Shown here piece after piece: positions 39,201-47,300 of a stretch of DNA of 64,000 nt (its first letter is position 1; the number at the start of each line of letters is the position of its first letter). The notes beneath the pieces are model-generated. The model saw nothing but the letters and a program-made list of their open reading frames with translations. It had not been told where the DNA came from and searched no databases. Source of the stretch: Schlesneria sphaerica (lineage in GTDB: Bacteria; Planctomycetota; Planctomycetia; Planctomycetales; Planctomycetaceae); NCBI RefSeq assembly GCF_044336245.1, contig NZ_CP172346.1, forward strand, positions 1,922,001-1,986,000, in the 5' to 3' direction. Position numbers and translations under genes: made by a program.

Positions 39201-41915
39201 GGCCAGTGCGGACGTCGGCAAAGTCTGCTCAAGTGGATAGAAGCGTAGCAGCGGTGTGTCCGGCCCCAAATCACCCGGTTGCAGTTTCTGGATCGTGGAT
39301 TTGATCTGCTGTTGATCCTCGGTAGTCGCGATAGCCACCAGATGCCGGTTCACCAGATCGAGCGAAATTTTGGCCTGGGGAACCAGCGTCTTGAGAATTG
39401 CTGTCGCGGTCGTCGGATCCGCAGAACGGAGGGGATGCGTCACCAACTGAACCTCGTCGCCTGCGCCAGAATCACCCGCGAGCGACTCAATCAGCCCTTT
39501 CAGAACCTCATGTTGAGATGGCTTTGCCCAGATGGCCAATTCGTTTGGTTCTCCGTCGGGAACGGCGCGGACATCAGGGAACTCCAACGCCATTGAGGGA
39601 AGGAGCGTCAGGAAACGGGCTCGCTGAGCGGGCACGACTTTGTAAATGGAGAGCTTCCGCTTTTCAGCGACCGGCATTCCTTTCTGCGCTTCGTCCAGAT
39701 ACTTCTTTACCAGTTCCTGCTCGGCTGTCGTGGCAACAACCTGCAAGGCCTTGCCATCCACGTCCTGGGTCACTGTGGCTTTGGGGACGAGTCTCGCGAA
39801 GGCGGCAAGTGTCGTCGCATTCAAGGGCTGGTCGACAGGGTAATATCGAAGGACGGGTGTATCAGGTCCAAGATCGCCCGGTTGCAGTTTTTCAATCGTT
39901 TCCTTGATGGCATTCTGGTCTTTCACCGTCGCAATAACGACGACCTGACGATTTACGGCATCAAGCGAAACCTTCGCCTGAGGTACCAGCGTCTTGAGGA
40001 TTGTTGTCGCGGTTGCAGGATCGGCAGACCTCAGTGGATGAGCGACGAGCTGAGTTTCTTCCCCTTCAACTGGCTCTCTTGCAAGTGAGTCAATCAAACC
40101 CTGAAGCAGTTCGTGCTGCGAGGGTTTTGCCCAGATGGCCAGTTCGTTTGGTTCCCCGTCCGCAACCACGCGAATGTCGGGAAAGTCGGCGCTGAGGGTC
40201 GGAAGAATGGCCTGAAAGCGTGCCCGCTGTTCAGGCATGACCTTGAAAACGGCCAACTTCCGTTTTTCGACGGTAGGCCGCCCCTTGAGGATCGATTCCA
40301 GATTCTCTTTGACCACAGCCTGATCGGCGGCCGTCGCCAACACCTGCAATCGTTTGGCCTCGGTATCGGCAACGATCTTGGCTTTCGGAGCCAGTGAAAC
40401 CAGCAGCGACATCGCTGTCGCCGAGAGTGGTTCGTCAAGCGGATAGAATTCCAGCCGGACGGTATCGGGGCCCTCGGCTGTCGACTGGATCTGATCGAGC
40501 ACAGCCTTGATGGCTTTATGATCATCAACCGACGCAACAGCGACAATCCTGCGCGTCAGAGGATCGAGTGTAAATTTCGCCTGTGGCAACAGTCCCTGAA
40601 GCAACGTGAACGTGGTCGCGGGATCAGCCGTTGACAAACGGTAAATTTCCAGTTGTCGACTTCGATCGACCGGTCCTGACACTGCCAGCTTTTCGATTGC
40701 GGCCTTCAAATTGGCCTGATCAGCGGGATTGGCGAAAGCGAGAATTTGACGTTCACGCGCGTCAAAGGAAATCCGCGCTGTCGGGGCGACGAGCAGCAGG
40801 TTGGGGACAAGCTGTGCTGCGTCCTGATCCCGGACAGGGTAAACCTCCAAAGTGGGACGCCGATCCGGGGGATTGTGAGTCTGCATCTGCTCCAGCACGG
40901 CCTTGATGGCAGACTGCTCGGCAGGGGTCGCAAAGGCGTTGATCTGTTCCGCCTTCAAATCAGCAACGATTTTCGCTGACGGAAACATCTTCGTCAGCAC
41001 GTCTTCAGCAATTTTTCCGTCCGCAGCCCGGACTGAGTACACCTCCAGTACTGGCGACGGGGGGGGATCTTTACGCCGCTCGGGTTCAGGCTGAGGCATT
41101 GATGAGATGACGCGGCTGATCGCCCGCACAATCCCGGCTGTATCCGTCACAATGATCTGTCGTGACTGCGCAAGCAGCACGCTCTTGCCGAACGGCCCAA
41201 GAAGCGGAGTGATCTCGGTCTTCACTGCCTGCGGGTCTCGGTCTCCGACGGGGAACATGACTGTAACAAGTTCAAATTTTCCGCGTGTATCTAACTCGCT
41301 CAGGGGGATTGTGGGAACCAGGCCATCGGGCACACCATCCTGAATATCAATGACCATCAGCATCCGGCCCCGACGAATGAGTGTGTAGCCCTTCGTCGTC
41401 AGGACGCCATTCAGAAGGTCGAGCGCCTCGGTCGCGGTGTACTCTTTCGTATCGGAATAGTTAAATGTGCCGGGAGGCGGGGCATCGAGGACCAGCGAAA
41501 GATCAGACTGCTTTGCCAGCCACTCCAGGACATCGGACCACCGCTGGAACCGGAAATTAAAGCGAAGCCGGGGCTCAGCCATCTCTTTCAGAAACTGCGA
41601 GCGCTGCTCTGGCGTCAAAACGGCTTCGAGACTTTTCTCGCTCTGCGCCAAGAGCTCAGCCCGTTCGTCCGGCCCCGCTTTTGCCAGTCCCTCGGCCCGT
41701 TGCGTAATGAGATTGGCAATCTGCACTCGCTGATCGTCGGAGAGCTTGAGGGTTTCTGCCACCCGCGGATCGGTCAGCCGCTGGTAGCTGGAAGCAGGTG
41801 TCACAGGCGCAGCAGGTTCCTGTGCAGCCAGCGTCGAGCAAGCCAGCAGCAAACTTAATACGAATCCCGTCGCGGCGGCCGACGACTTCATGCCAGGATT
41901 TCGATGATGCGCCAC
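36231..41915 (-). CDS. Giant periplasmic protein of tandem secretin-N-like modules, no barrel
   Basis: The GTG at 41915 with GGAGG seven bases ahead gives 1894 residues; an ATG 24 bases later is the alternative. After a signal peptide (SLLLACSTLAAQ) come a helical Spy/CpxP-like stretch, an N0/STN-like domain (FRFQRWSDVLEWLAKQSDLS), then about 22 modules of 60-75 residues. Each runs Y-P-x...ADP...LPxAKIxxDxxxxxLxVxAxxxDHxxIKxxIExL, the pattern of secretin N1-N3 (secretin_N) domains. Three-module units are duplicated in tandem in the middle. An acidic/Pro linker (about 1500-1620) precedes the last modules. The secretin pore domain is absent; the protein ends in a truncated module with a basic tail. 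It may form a periplasmic tube or scaffold with GspD. That is inference. Confidence 0.85.
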   Translation of the reverse strand: MAHHRNPGMKSSAAATGFVLSLLLACSTLAAQEPAAPVTPASSYQRLTDPRVAETLKLSDDQRVQIANLITQRAEGLAKAGPDERAELLAQSEKSLEAVLTPEQRSQFLKEMAEPRLRFNFRFQRWSDVLEWLAKQSDLSLVLDAPPPGTFNYSDTKEYTATEALDLLNGVLTTKGYTLIRRGRMLMVIDIQDGVPDGLVPTIPLSELDTRGKFELVTVMFPVGDRDPQAVKTEITPLLGPFGKSVLLAQSRQIIVTDTAGIVRAISRVISSMPQPEPERRKDPPPSPVLEVYSVRAADGKIAEDVLTKMFPSAKIVADLKAEQINAFATPAEQSAIKAVLEQMQTHNPPDRRPTLEVYPVRDQDAAQLVPNLLLVAPTARISFDARERQILAFANPADQANLKAAIEKLAVSGPVDRSRQLEIYRLSTADPATTFTLLQGLLPQAKFTLDPLTRRIVAVASVDDHKAIKAVLDQIQSTAEGPDTVRLEFYPLDEPLSATAMSLLVSLAPKAKIVADTEAKRLQVLATAADQAVVKENLESILKGRPTVEKRKLAVFKVMPEQRARFQAILPTLSADFPDIRVVADGEPNELAIWAKPSQHELLQGLIDSLAREPVEGEETQLVAHPLRSADPATATTILKTLVPQAKVSLDAVNRQVVVIATVKDQNAIKETIEKLQPGDLGPDTPVLRYYPVDQPLNATTLAAFARLVPKATVTQDVDGKALQVVATTAEQELVKKYLDEAQKGMPVAEKRKLSIYKVVPAQRARFLTLLPSMALEFPDVRAVPDGEPNELAIWAKPSQHEVLKGLIESLAGDSGAGDEVQLVTHPLRSADPTTATAILKTLVPQAKISLDLVNRHLVAIATTEDQQQIKSTIQKLQPGDLGPDTPLLRFYPLEQTLPTSALAAFSRLVPKATVTQDLDAKALQVVGTSAEHELIKSHLDDVLKGMPVTEKRKLSVYPVTPAQRVRFLAVMPTLRGDLPDIRVVTDGEPNELAIWAKPSQHELLKGIFDELVRETPVTEKYQLVSYPLKAADPNTASTVLQTLFPGAKITVDLNGNRLLIWTRSADHVEVKKAIEELDSDEAGERRDKVVVYPVPEIDPDVAVGLLQSVLPKVRMMKDTKARTIVAWAKKADHETISRTLASMRTSADGDQKPRLKYFPPGKFNAASVIDVLRVAMPTVRIAVDPKTGGLVALGTVADHEQVESAISQITSQAGAQAAQLVTYHLPRAGASSAFQILSQAAPDARVALGQDSSHLLVWARPDDHLIVQKIVEQLEADSSAKKKFELRPYTLKATGAGTVIPLLSRAVPKATLNIGNTPNKLIVWAVPEDHAIVEQVVKQFDAVHAPDTTIEFYDIQNIDSDSALRLAQAMLQKDSVGTNVSVISGSNQLYVEARAEQHEMIRDGLKRLKTSSEAGFEVFQLETVDPSSAEVMIRRMFGGSRLSGPVVEPDFASQKLFVRGTKEQIKRIEELLEKMGEKGLSRQEPAGSPTMRVVPFGGDTSSALKEILRIWPKLRSNELRIIPGSDRGSNLLLPGSGLKKQPATSDKPVTNDVPLGTKPIPAESPKPKLLKEQIDGADDQDEEETLEDLGDDEGAEEETLKSGKSAARPITVPRQTTDVVSTQGTVAQVQAQSTEPPAPIVILPREGSVTIFSEDLEALEQFDKLLRVMSGPQQTTGRGFSVYGLKIAGATQVAETLRQALRSQSGGGFRSGGSGPTVVADERLNAIIVHGSRADRASIETLLEVLDSADMPDSRAANRPKRVSVKHGSAVQIEQVLRLVYKSQLSTGGGRKELPIPFGLAPEIAATLQQLNAMNSGPVLSLSVDEVTNSIVIMAPAAITEQVASLIHELDEASLTENSRGISIVPLERMNSSKTQKVLNLIQEKSRRRDRR
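38665..40473 (-). repeat. Three tandem copies of a 603-bp coding repeat
   Basis: Inside the giant gene, corresponding points recur at exactly 603 bases: the GEPNELAIWAKPSQHE segment at about 38906, 39509 and 40112, and the ...TTILKTLVPQAK segment at 39391 and 39994. 603 bases is 201 codons, so the frame is kept. Each unit holds three N-like modules (LRYYP, KLSIYKV and QLVTHPL types). Unit limits are approximate. Confidence 0.85.
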
Positions 41916-42170
41916 TGTGAAACCTCCGAAGGGATGGAGCCGAGTGTGGCAGCGACCGGGAATGCACTCACTCATCAGCAAAAACGCTCGCAATTCAGGA
42001 AAGTGGCAGGGCTCTTGGGCATCGATTTCTACCATAATCGGCAGAAACTGATGCGTTGGCGGGCAAAAGCGTTCGCCCCCAACCAAGTCCAACAATGCAA
42101 ACAACTTGACACTCAGTTCGGCTCCAGAACATGACCTCACCAGTCATTTCATTCGATCATCGGCCAAGAC

Positions 42171-42194
42171 TCACACTGACCCTAGTCAGTGTGA
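42171..42194. promoter_or_regulatory. Perfect hairpin or operator-like dyad
   Basis: TCACACTGAC and GTCAGTGTGA, ten-base perfect arms, with a four-base loop. It lies about 255 bases upstream of the giant gene's start and has no U-run, so an operator or an mRNA stem is more likely than a terminator. Confidence 0.5.
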
Positions 42195-42564
42195 ACTCGA
42201 TCCTCTTGACCGAACCTGCGAGCCTGCATTCCTGATTTTAATCAGTTTGCGTTAAAGATTAACGAACCTCAATAAAACAAATCCGGATTCACCCTTGGGT
42301 ATGCGCAGGATCACTTCAGCCCTGGGGCCCCCGATTCCGAATCTCAGACAGGGGGGAGTGCATGACGAATTGGGTCCATGCTTCACTCTCGATGCTTCTT
42401 GCGGCTGATTCAAGATCAAGGTCCGGTACTGATGGTCGTTCGAAATCCCTGAAAGACATTCCAACTTTACCAGGGCGAAACGAGCAAGACACCAGAGACT
42501 ACCAACAGGCTCAGGTTGCAACTCCTGTCCTGTATCAGAGTTATTCACGAGACCGTGGGACGGC

Positions 42565-42570
42565 TATAAT
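42565..42570 (+). promoter_or_regulatory. Probable -10 element of the BON-domain gene
   Basis: A perfect TATAAT, preceded by GGC, lies about 110 bases before the start codon at 42679. The -35 region is poor (TTCACG with 15-base spacing is the best). Confidence 0.4.
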
Positions 42571-42678
42571 GGCGGAGTCAGAACGAATTCACGGGTGCAT
42601 CAACTCGCGAGTCCGCGTCATAAACCCCATTGCAGTCCCTTTTGCACACCATGCTGGTCAGAAGGTAAATATCGAGCC

Positions 42679-43380
42679 ATGAATCGTTTTTTGCTCATCA
42701 TGTCCGCCACCCTCACTGTCTGTCATTGTGTCTGTTCTTCCGCACAGGCGCAGATGTTCGGCAGTCAAAGAAGTTTTGGACAATCACTGCAGCCTCAAAC
42801 TAACGCGGGGGGCGGGAGTTTCGGCGGACCGACCCCCGCGCCAGGGATCGGTTCCAACGCAGGTCCGGTTGGCCCCAGCGTCATCGGAGTCGCGACGCCT
42901 GATGCTCGGTTCATGAGGGGGAACAGGAAATCGTCAGACTTTGTCGGTCAGGATACGAACGACGCGCGCAAGGTGGTCGGAGCGGTACAGATTCCCTTAG
43001 GCCTGCCTGGTCAGCCAGCAGCACTGGAAGTGCGTGAGCGTCGTGTCCCTGAAACTCTGATCAATCCGACCCGCACTGCAGCCTCACGAACTCGCATGTA
43101 CGAACCCAAAATGGTGGTGGGATTTGCTCATGCCCCTCGAACCGAGGCAGACATCAACAGAGGATTGCGTCGTCATATTCAACACCTTACTCAACTTGAC
43201 CCCTCACTTCAGATATCGACGACTGTGGTAGGAGAGACGGTGTACCTGAGGGGGGTTGTCGGCTCGGAGGAGGAGCGAGCTTTGATCGAGCATATGATGC
43301 TCTTTGAACCTGGGATTTCTTCCGTCCAAAATGACTTGACAGTTCCTTCTGTCGTTCCTCCAAGGCCTGCTGTGGATTAG
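42679..43380 (+). CDS. Secreted BON-domain protein
   Basis: 233 residues. A signal peptide (FLLIMSATLTVCHCVCSSAQAQ) is followed by a Gly/Gln/Ser/Pro-rich disordered region of about 60 residues. The C-terminal about 65 residues match the BON domain: an RGLRRHIQHL helix, then ISTTVVGETVYLRGVVGSEEERALIEHMM and VQNDLTV. BON domains bind lipid or protein surfaces and occur in envelope and secretin-associated proteins. The last 194 bases, encoding the end of the BON domain, overlap the convergent lipoprotein gene. Confidence 0.82.
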   Translation: MNRFLLIMSATLTVCHCVCSSAQAQMFGSQRSFGQSLQPQTNAGGGSFGGPTPAPGIGSNAGPVGPSVIGVATPDARFMRGNRKSSDFVGQDTNDARKVVGAVQIPLGLPGQPAALEVRERRVPETLINPTRTAASRTRMYEPKMVVGFAHAPRTEADINRGLRRHIQHLTQLDPSLQISTTVVGETVYLRGVVGSEEERALIEHMMLFEPGISSVQNDLTVPSVVPPRPAVD

Positions 43381-44332
43381 CGGCCCGGTATCTGGAGTCC
43401 GTGAGCCCATTATGATTGGGATTATTGGGGTCAGCGACCGGGTCTTGGGGAGGTTCGACCACTTCTACCGGTCCAGTCGTCGGCTGCGACACCGCAGCAG
43501 GCGACGTCGGCAGTGAGCGTTCCTGTTGAATCTTGACGGGGAACAGCTCGTCCTGACGCCCAAATCGACGCATGAATCCCGGTGGAAGTTCGATCGTTTC
43601 CGCAGCGGGCCGCTCGGATCGGTTGCTCTTCTCTCCTTCCGTCGAAATCTTCTGATGACCAGCATGCATAATTTCCTCGTCGGAATCGTCGGACGCCGAA
43701 TCGTCGTAGGGTACCGGTTCGACTCCGGGCAGAATCTGAAGCGAGTTCTCAGACATCACCATCGGACCATCCACCGGTTCGAAGCGAGCCAGTAGCGTAA
43801 TCCGTCGCGGCTCTCCTCCCACCTCGTCCCATGGTAGCCAGACGCTATACGAATGACCCAGTTTTGACCTGCTGTAATGTTTCTCGAACTGCTCGGGAGT
43901 GAATACAAATTTCCGCTCCGGAACTGTGGAGGGGCGGACGGTTTCGTCAAAGGCATAAACAGTCAGCGTCCCTTCAACGCGAACCGGCTTTTCGTTGTCA
44001 CGGCCATGGAACATGATCCTTCCACCGAATCCACGCACCCCCTTCTTTCCCAGCTGATTCAGGATCGTATTCGACCACAGTGTCGTTATCCGCGTGGGCA
44101 GGGTGATCTCATCAGAGTCCATCCAGGGGATTCGTTTCTTCAAATCGAAAACCGTACAGCCGCCGATCAGACAGAGCAGTCCGCCCAAGATCACCGAAAG
44201 CGAAACGTATCGAATTGACCGTCGCCACGATGCACGGTTCGGTTGCTCGCAACGGGATTTCCGATAATCAATTTTCCGCGCCATGTTGGAATTGGCCACC
44301 GCGATATTGTGCGTCACTTGATGCCGATTCAT
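43187..44332 (-). CDS. Predicted lipoprotein in the secretin operon
   Basis: 381 residues. A basic N-terminus and hydrophobic segment end at LIGGC, a lipobox with acylated Cys at 59. The next 150 residues look globular (LPTRITTLWSNTILNQLGKKGVRGFGGRIMFHG); the last 180 are Pro/Ser/Gln-rich and disordered. AGAGGA precedes the ATG. It begins 31 bases after the secretin stop, so it is cotranscribed with it and could act as its outer-membrane partner (pilotin-like), an inference since no pilotin family match is visible. Its 3' end overlaps the BON gene. Confidence 0.8.
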   Translation of the reverse strand: MNRHQVTHNIAVANSNMARKIDYRKSRCEQPNRASWRRSIRYVSLSVILGGLLCLIGGCTVFDLKKRIPWMDSDEITLPTRITTLWSNTILNQLGKKGVRGFGGRIMFHGRDNEKPVRVEGTLTVYAFDETVRPSTVPERKFVFTPEQFEKHYSRSKLGHSYSVWLPWDEVGGEPRRITLLARFEPVDGPMVMSENSLQILPGVEPVPYDDSASDDSDEEIMHAGHQKISTEGEKSNRSERPAAETIELPPGFMRRFGRQDELFPVKIQQERSLPTSPAAVSQPTTGPVEVVEPPQDPVADPNNPNHNGLTDSRYRAANPQQALEERQKELSSHFGRKKSQVQRASYARSKLAPPPSRQPPSGTPSLLPQSSISEVRGQVE

Positions 44333-44363
44333 TGTGTGTCTTCCTCTCTACCAGTCCCCGGAA

Positions 44364-47300
44364 CTACTTCCGCTTCTTCTGGGAACCGAGTGGAAAGAAC
44401 CCGGATCTTTTGCTCTTCTTCGTCTTAAGACTCACAGTCTGGTCTTCCTGGTCTTCGAGGATCAGCGGTTCAGGATCAGTCGGTCCAGGAGGAACTTCGA
44501 GCGGCATGATGGTCCCGCGTGGATTCAAATCGGGATAAATCACCGGGATATCCGCCTCGGGGAAGGGCCCCGGATCGTCACTGATAATCCCTGGTCCATA
44601 GACGTCCACCACATCACCCGCACACCAATGCATCTTGGCGGCCTCTTCCCGTTTGATGCGGGCTGACTCTTCCGGTCCCCGGATAACGTAAGGTGTCAGA
44701 ATGATTAACAGCTCTGTCCGCTGAGCGATCGAACTGTCGTAGCGGAACAGGTTCCCCAGCACTGGAATGTCGGACAGATAGGGAACCCGGCGAACAGTGT
44801 CGTTGTTACTTTTCGTGATCAATCCACCGATAATGATGGTTTCACCACTGTTCGCACTCACCGTCGTTGAGGCTGTGGTGATATTAAAGATCGGTGACCG
44901 GATGACTGCTCCGCTTGCCGACACCGACACAGGGATACCAGGATCAACGACATCGATTTCCGACTTCTCGGCATCAACTTCCATGACCACCATCCCTTCC
45001 GGACTGATACGCGGTGTCACCCCGAGAATCAAACCGACATTCTCAAGTAACACGCCGTTAACCGAACCGACCTGGGTGACGGACGCGTTGTAAATACGAG
45101 GAACGCGCTTTCCAATCTGCAGGAACGCAGGCTGGTTATCCAACGTACGAATCTGAGGCCGACTGAGCACTTCCAACCGGTTCGACTGCTGCAACGCCCG
45201 GATCAACACGCTGACGTTTTCGCTGCTGGCGGAGAGAACTAGTCCTCCATATCCTAACTGAGCATTGGTAGTCCCCACCCCGAAGTTGGAGACCCCCTGC
45301 CCTCCGACTTGGTCTGAGTTCGCCAATGCCGATGGTGCTCCGCTGTTCCCCAGTGGTTGCCCATTGAAGAGGAAACCGGGTGTATTCGTAGCCCCCAGGA
45401 TGTTTTGCGTGGTTGAGGTCAGAATTCCGGAAGGAGACGACTGCTGTACGGTGCTGGTTGTGGTCACAAGTCCTCCCAGCAGACTTCGATCGAATAGCAG
45501 CGAGTCCTGCAGACCAAGTTCCACTCCAAACTCGTTGGTGTTGTTAAGCGTCACTTGAGCAATCAAGACCTGGATCATCACCTGAGGCGGTTCGGCATCG
45601 AGTTTTTCCACCAGGACGGCAATTTCATCGTAGAAGCGCGGGGTCGCGCTGATGATCAGCGAATTGCTGACGGCTTCAGGTACGACGACAACTTCACTTT
45701 CGATCTGCTGGAAGGGACTGATCGCTCCAGGAGCAGCCTGACTCACGGTCCGTTCACTGCGAAGAAAGTCATTGACGCTACGCGCCACCGCCTCTGCAGG
45801 CGCGTTCTTCAGTCGATAAACGGTGTTCTTCCGCTGTTCAATATCTTTTTGATCAAGTCGCAGTAACAGGGCTTCGATGATGCGCAAGTCACCGCTGGAA
45901 CCGGTCGCGATAATGCTGTTCGTTCTCAAATCAACTGAGAATCGAGCTGGCACCAGTGATGATTCATCACGCGAATTCGCAAGTTGAGGTGTTCCTGCAG
46001 GCCCTGTCGGTGGTGGCAACAGGGACCGTAACATCTGAACCAGACTGACTGCGTCACCGTTAATGACCCGGAACACCTTAATCTGGGCACCATCTGACGA
46101 TGGTTCGTCCAGTCGCTGGATCAGGGATGCGATGAGTTCCATGCTTTCCGGAGGGGCGGAGACCAGCAATGAGTTCGTGCGGGGTTCAGCCGTCACTTTC
46201 ACATCATTCAAAACGGCCGATTTCTGGACCTGACGCCCTTCCTTATCAATGGAAAGAAACTCGAGCGTCGATGCTTTCTGTGAAGCGGCGGCGTTTCCTG
46301 TTCCCCCTCGGGCCGAGTCGATCGCAGACTGGATTACCGTGACCAGGTCACCTGCCAATGTATTCTTTAAGGTAAAGATGCGAGCCTGGTGGACGACCGC
46401 CCCACTGGGAGCGTCCAGTTCCTCAATCAGCCGGGCCGCCTCTGCCATGTCACGCGGAGCCGCCTGCACGATCAACGAGTTGGTACGATTATCGACCGTC
46501 ACCTGAACCTTGGGTGACAGCCCCTGGTTGGCCGAGTTTCCCGTACCGCCACCTGGCGTTGTACGGGACGTGAAGAAATCTTGTACCGTCGTACGTGCCT
46601 GGCTAACGTCAGCGTGCTTCAGGCGGAAAACCTGAAACTGAGCATCGGCAGGAACGGGCTGGTCCAGTTTCTCGATCAGTTGGCGGACCGACTTAACAGA
46701 CTCGCCCCAGCCGATAATCAGCAAGGAGTTCGGTACCACCAGCGGTGTCACGGTGACTCGCCCCTGCATCGAACCCGTCAGATCCAGGTTTACCTTATCA
46801 ATTAAAAGCGAGAGGGAATCTCCCCGTACGTGCTTCAGCTCATAGACCTCGATCGTCGGTTCTGTTTCCTGACTCAACCGCTCCAGTTCTTTCAGGATCC
46901 GCGTCATTTCTTCCACATCGGGTTTGCTCCCGCGGAGTATGATTGCGTCCAGATCGGGCAGAACTTCAATGTCCAGATCGGAACCGAGTCGGCGCAGTTG
47001 CGACTCCATCTCATCAGAAAGTGTGTCTCCACTTCCATCCGGTGCATCACCTGCCCCGGGAGCGGGTGCATCGGGAATGGCGATCTGGTTCGCGACCAGC
47101 CTGATCGTGCTGAGCGTGCCAGTTTCACCTTCCAAAGATGCGTTCTTGACACCTTTGCGATTTCCCGATGACCGCTTTCCTTTGGACTTTTCGCTCCCTT
47201 TACCGCCACTACGCGGTTCCGATTGCAGGGCTTGCTTGATTTTATCGACGTCGCCTGAATCAATCGCTTCCAGGGGAACGATCTTCGTCAGCTCCGAACC

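Larger units (their letters stand above)
41916..42678. other. Divergent intergenic region between giant gene and BON gene
   Basis: About 760 bases with no convincing gene. It holds a perfect hairpin at 42171-42194 and a TATAAT at 42565-42570. Confidence 0.5.

Noticed and set aside
38511..40397. Several plus-strand frames and repeats that could suggest a CRISPR array or separate genes
   Set aside because: They are shadows of the tandem coding repeat on the minus strand; repeat units are 603 bases and keep the codon frame.
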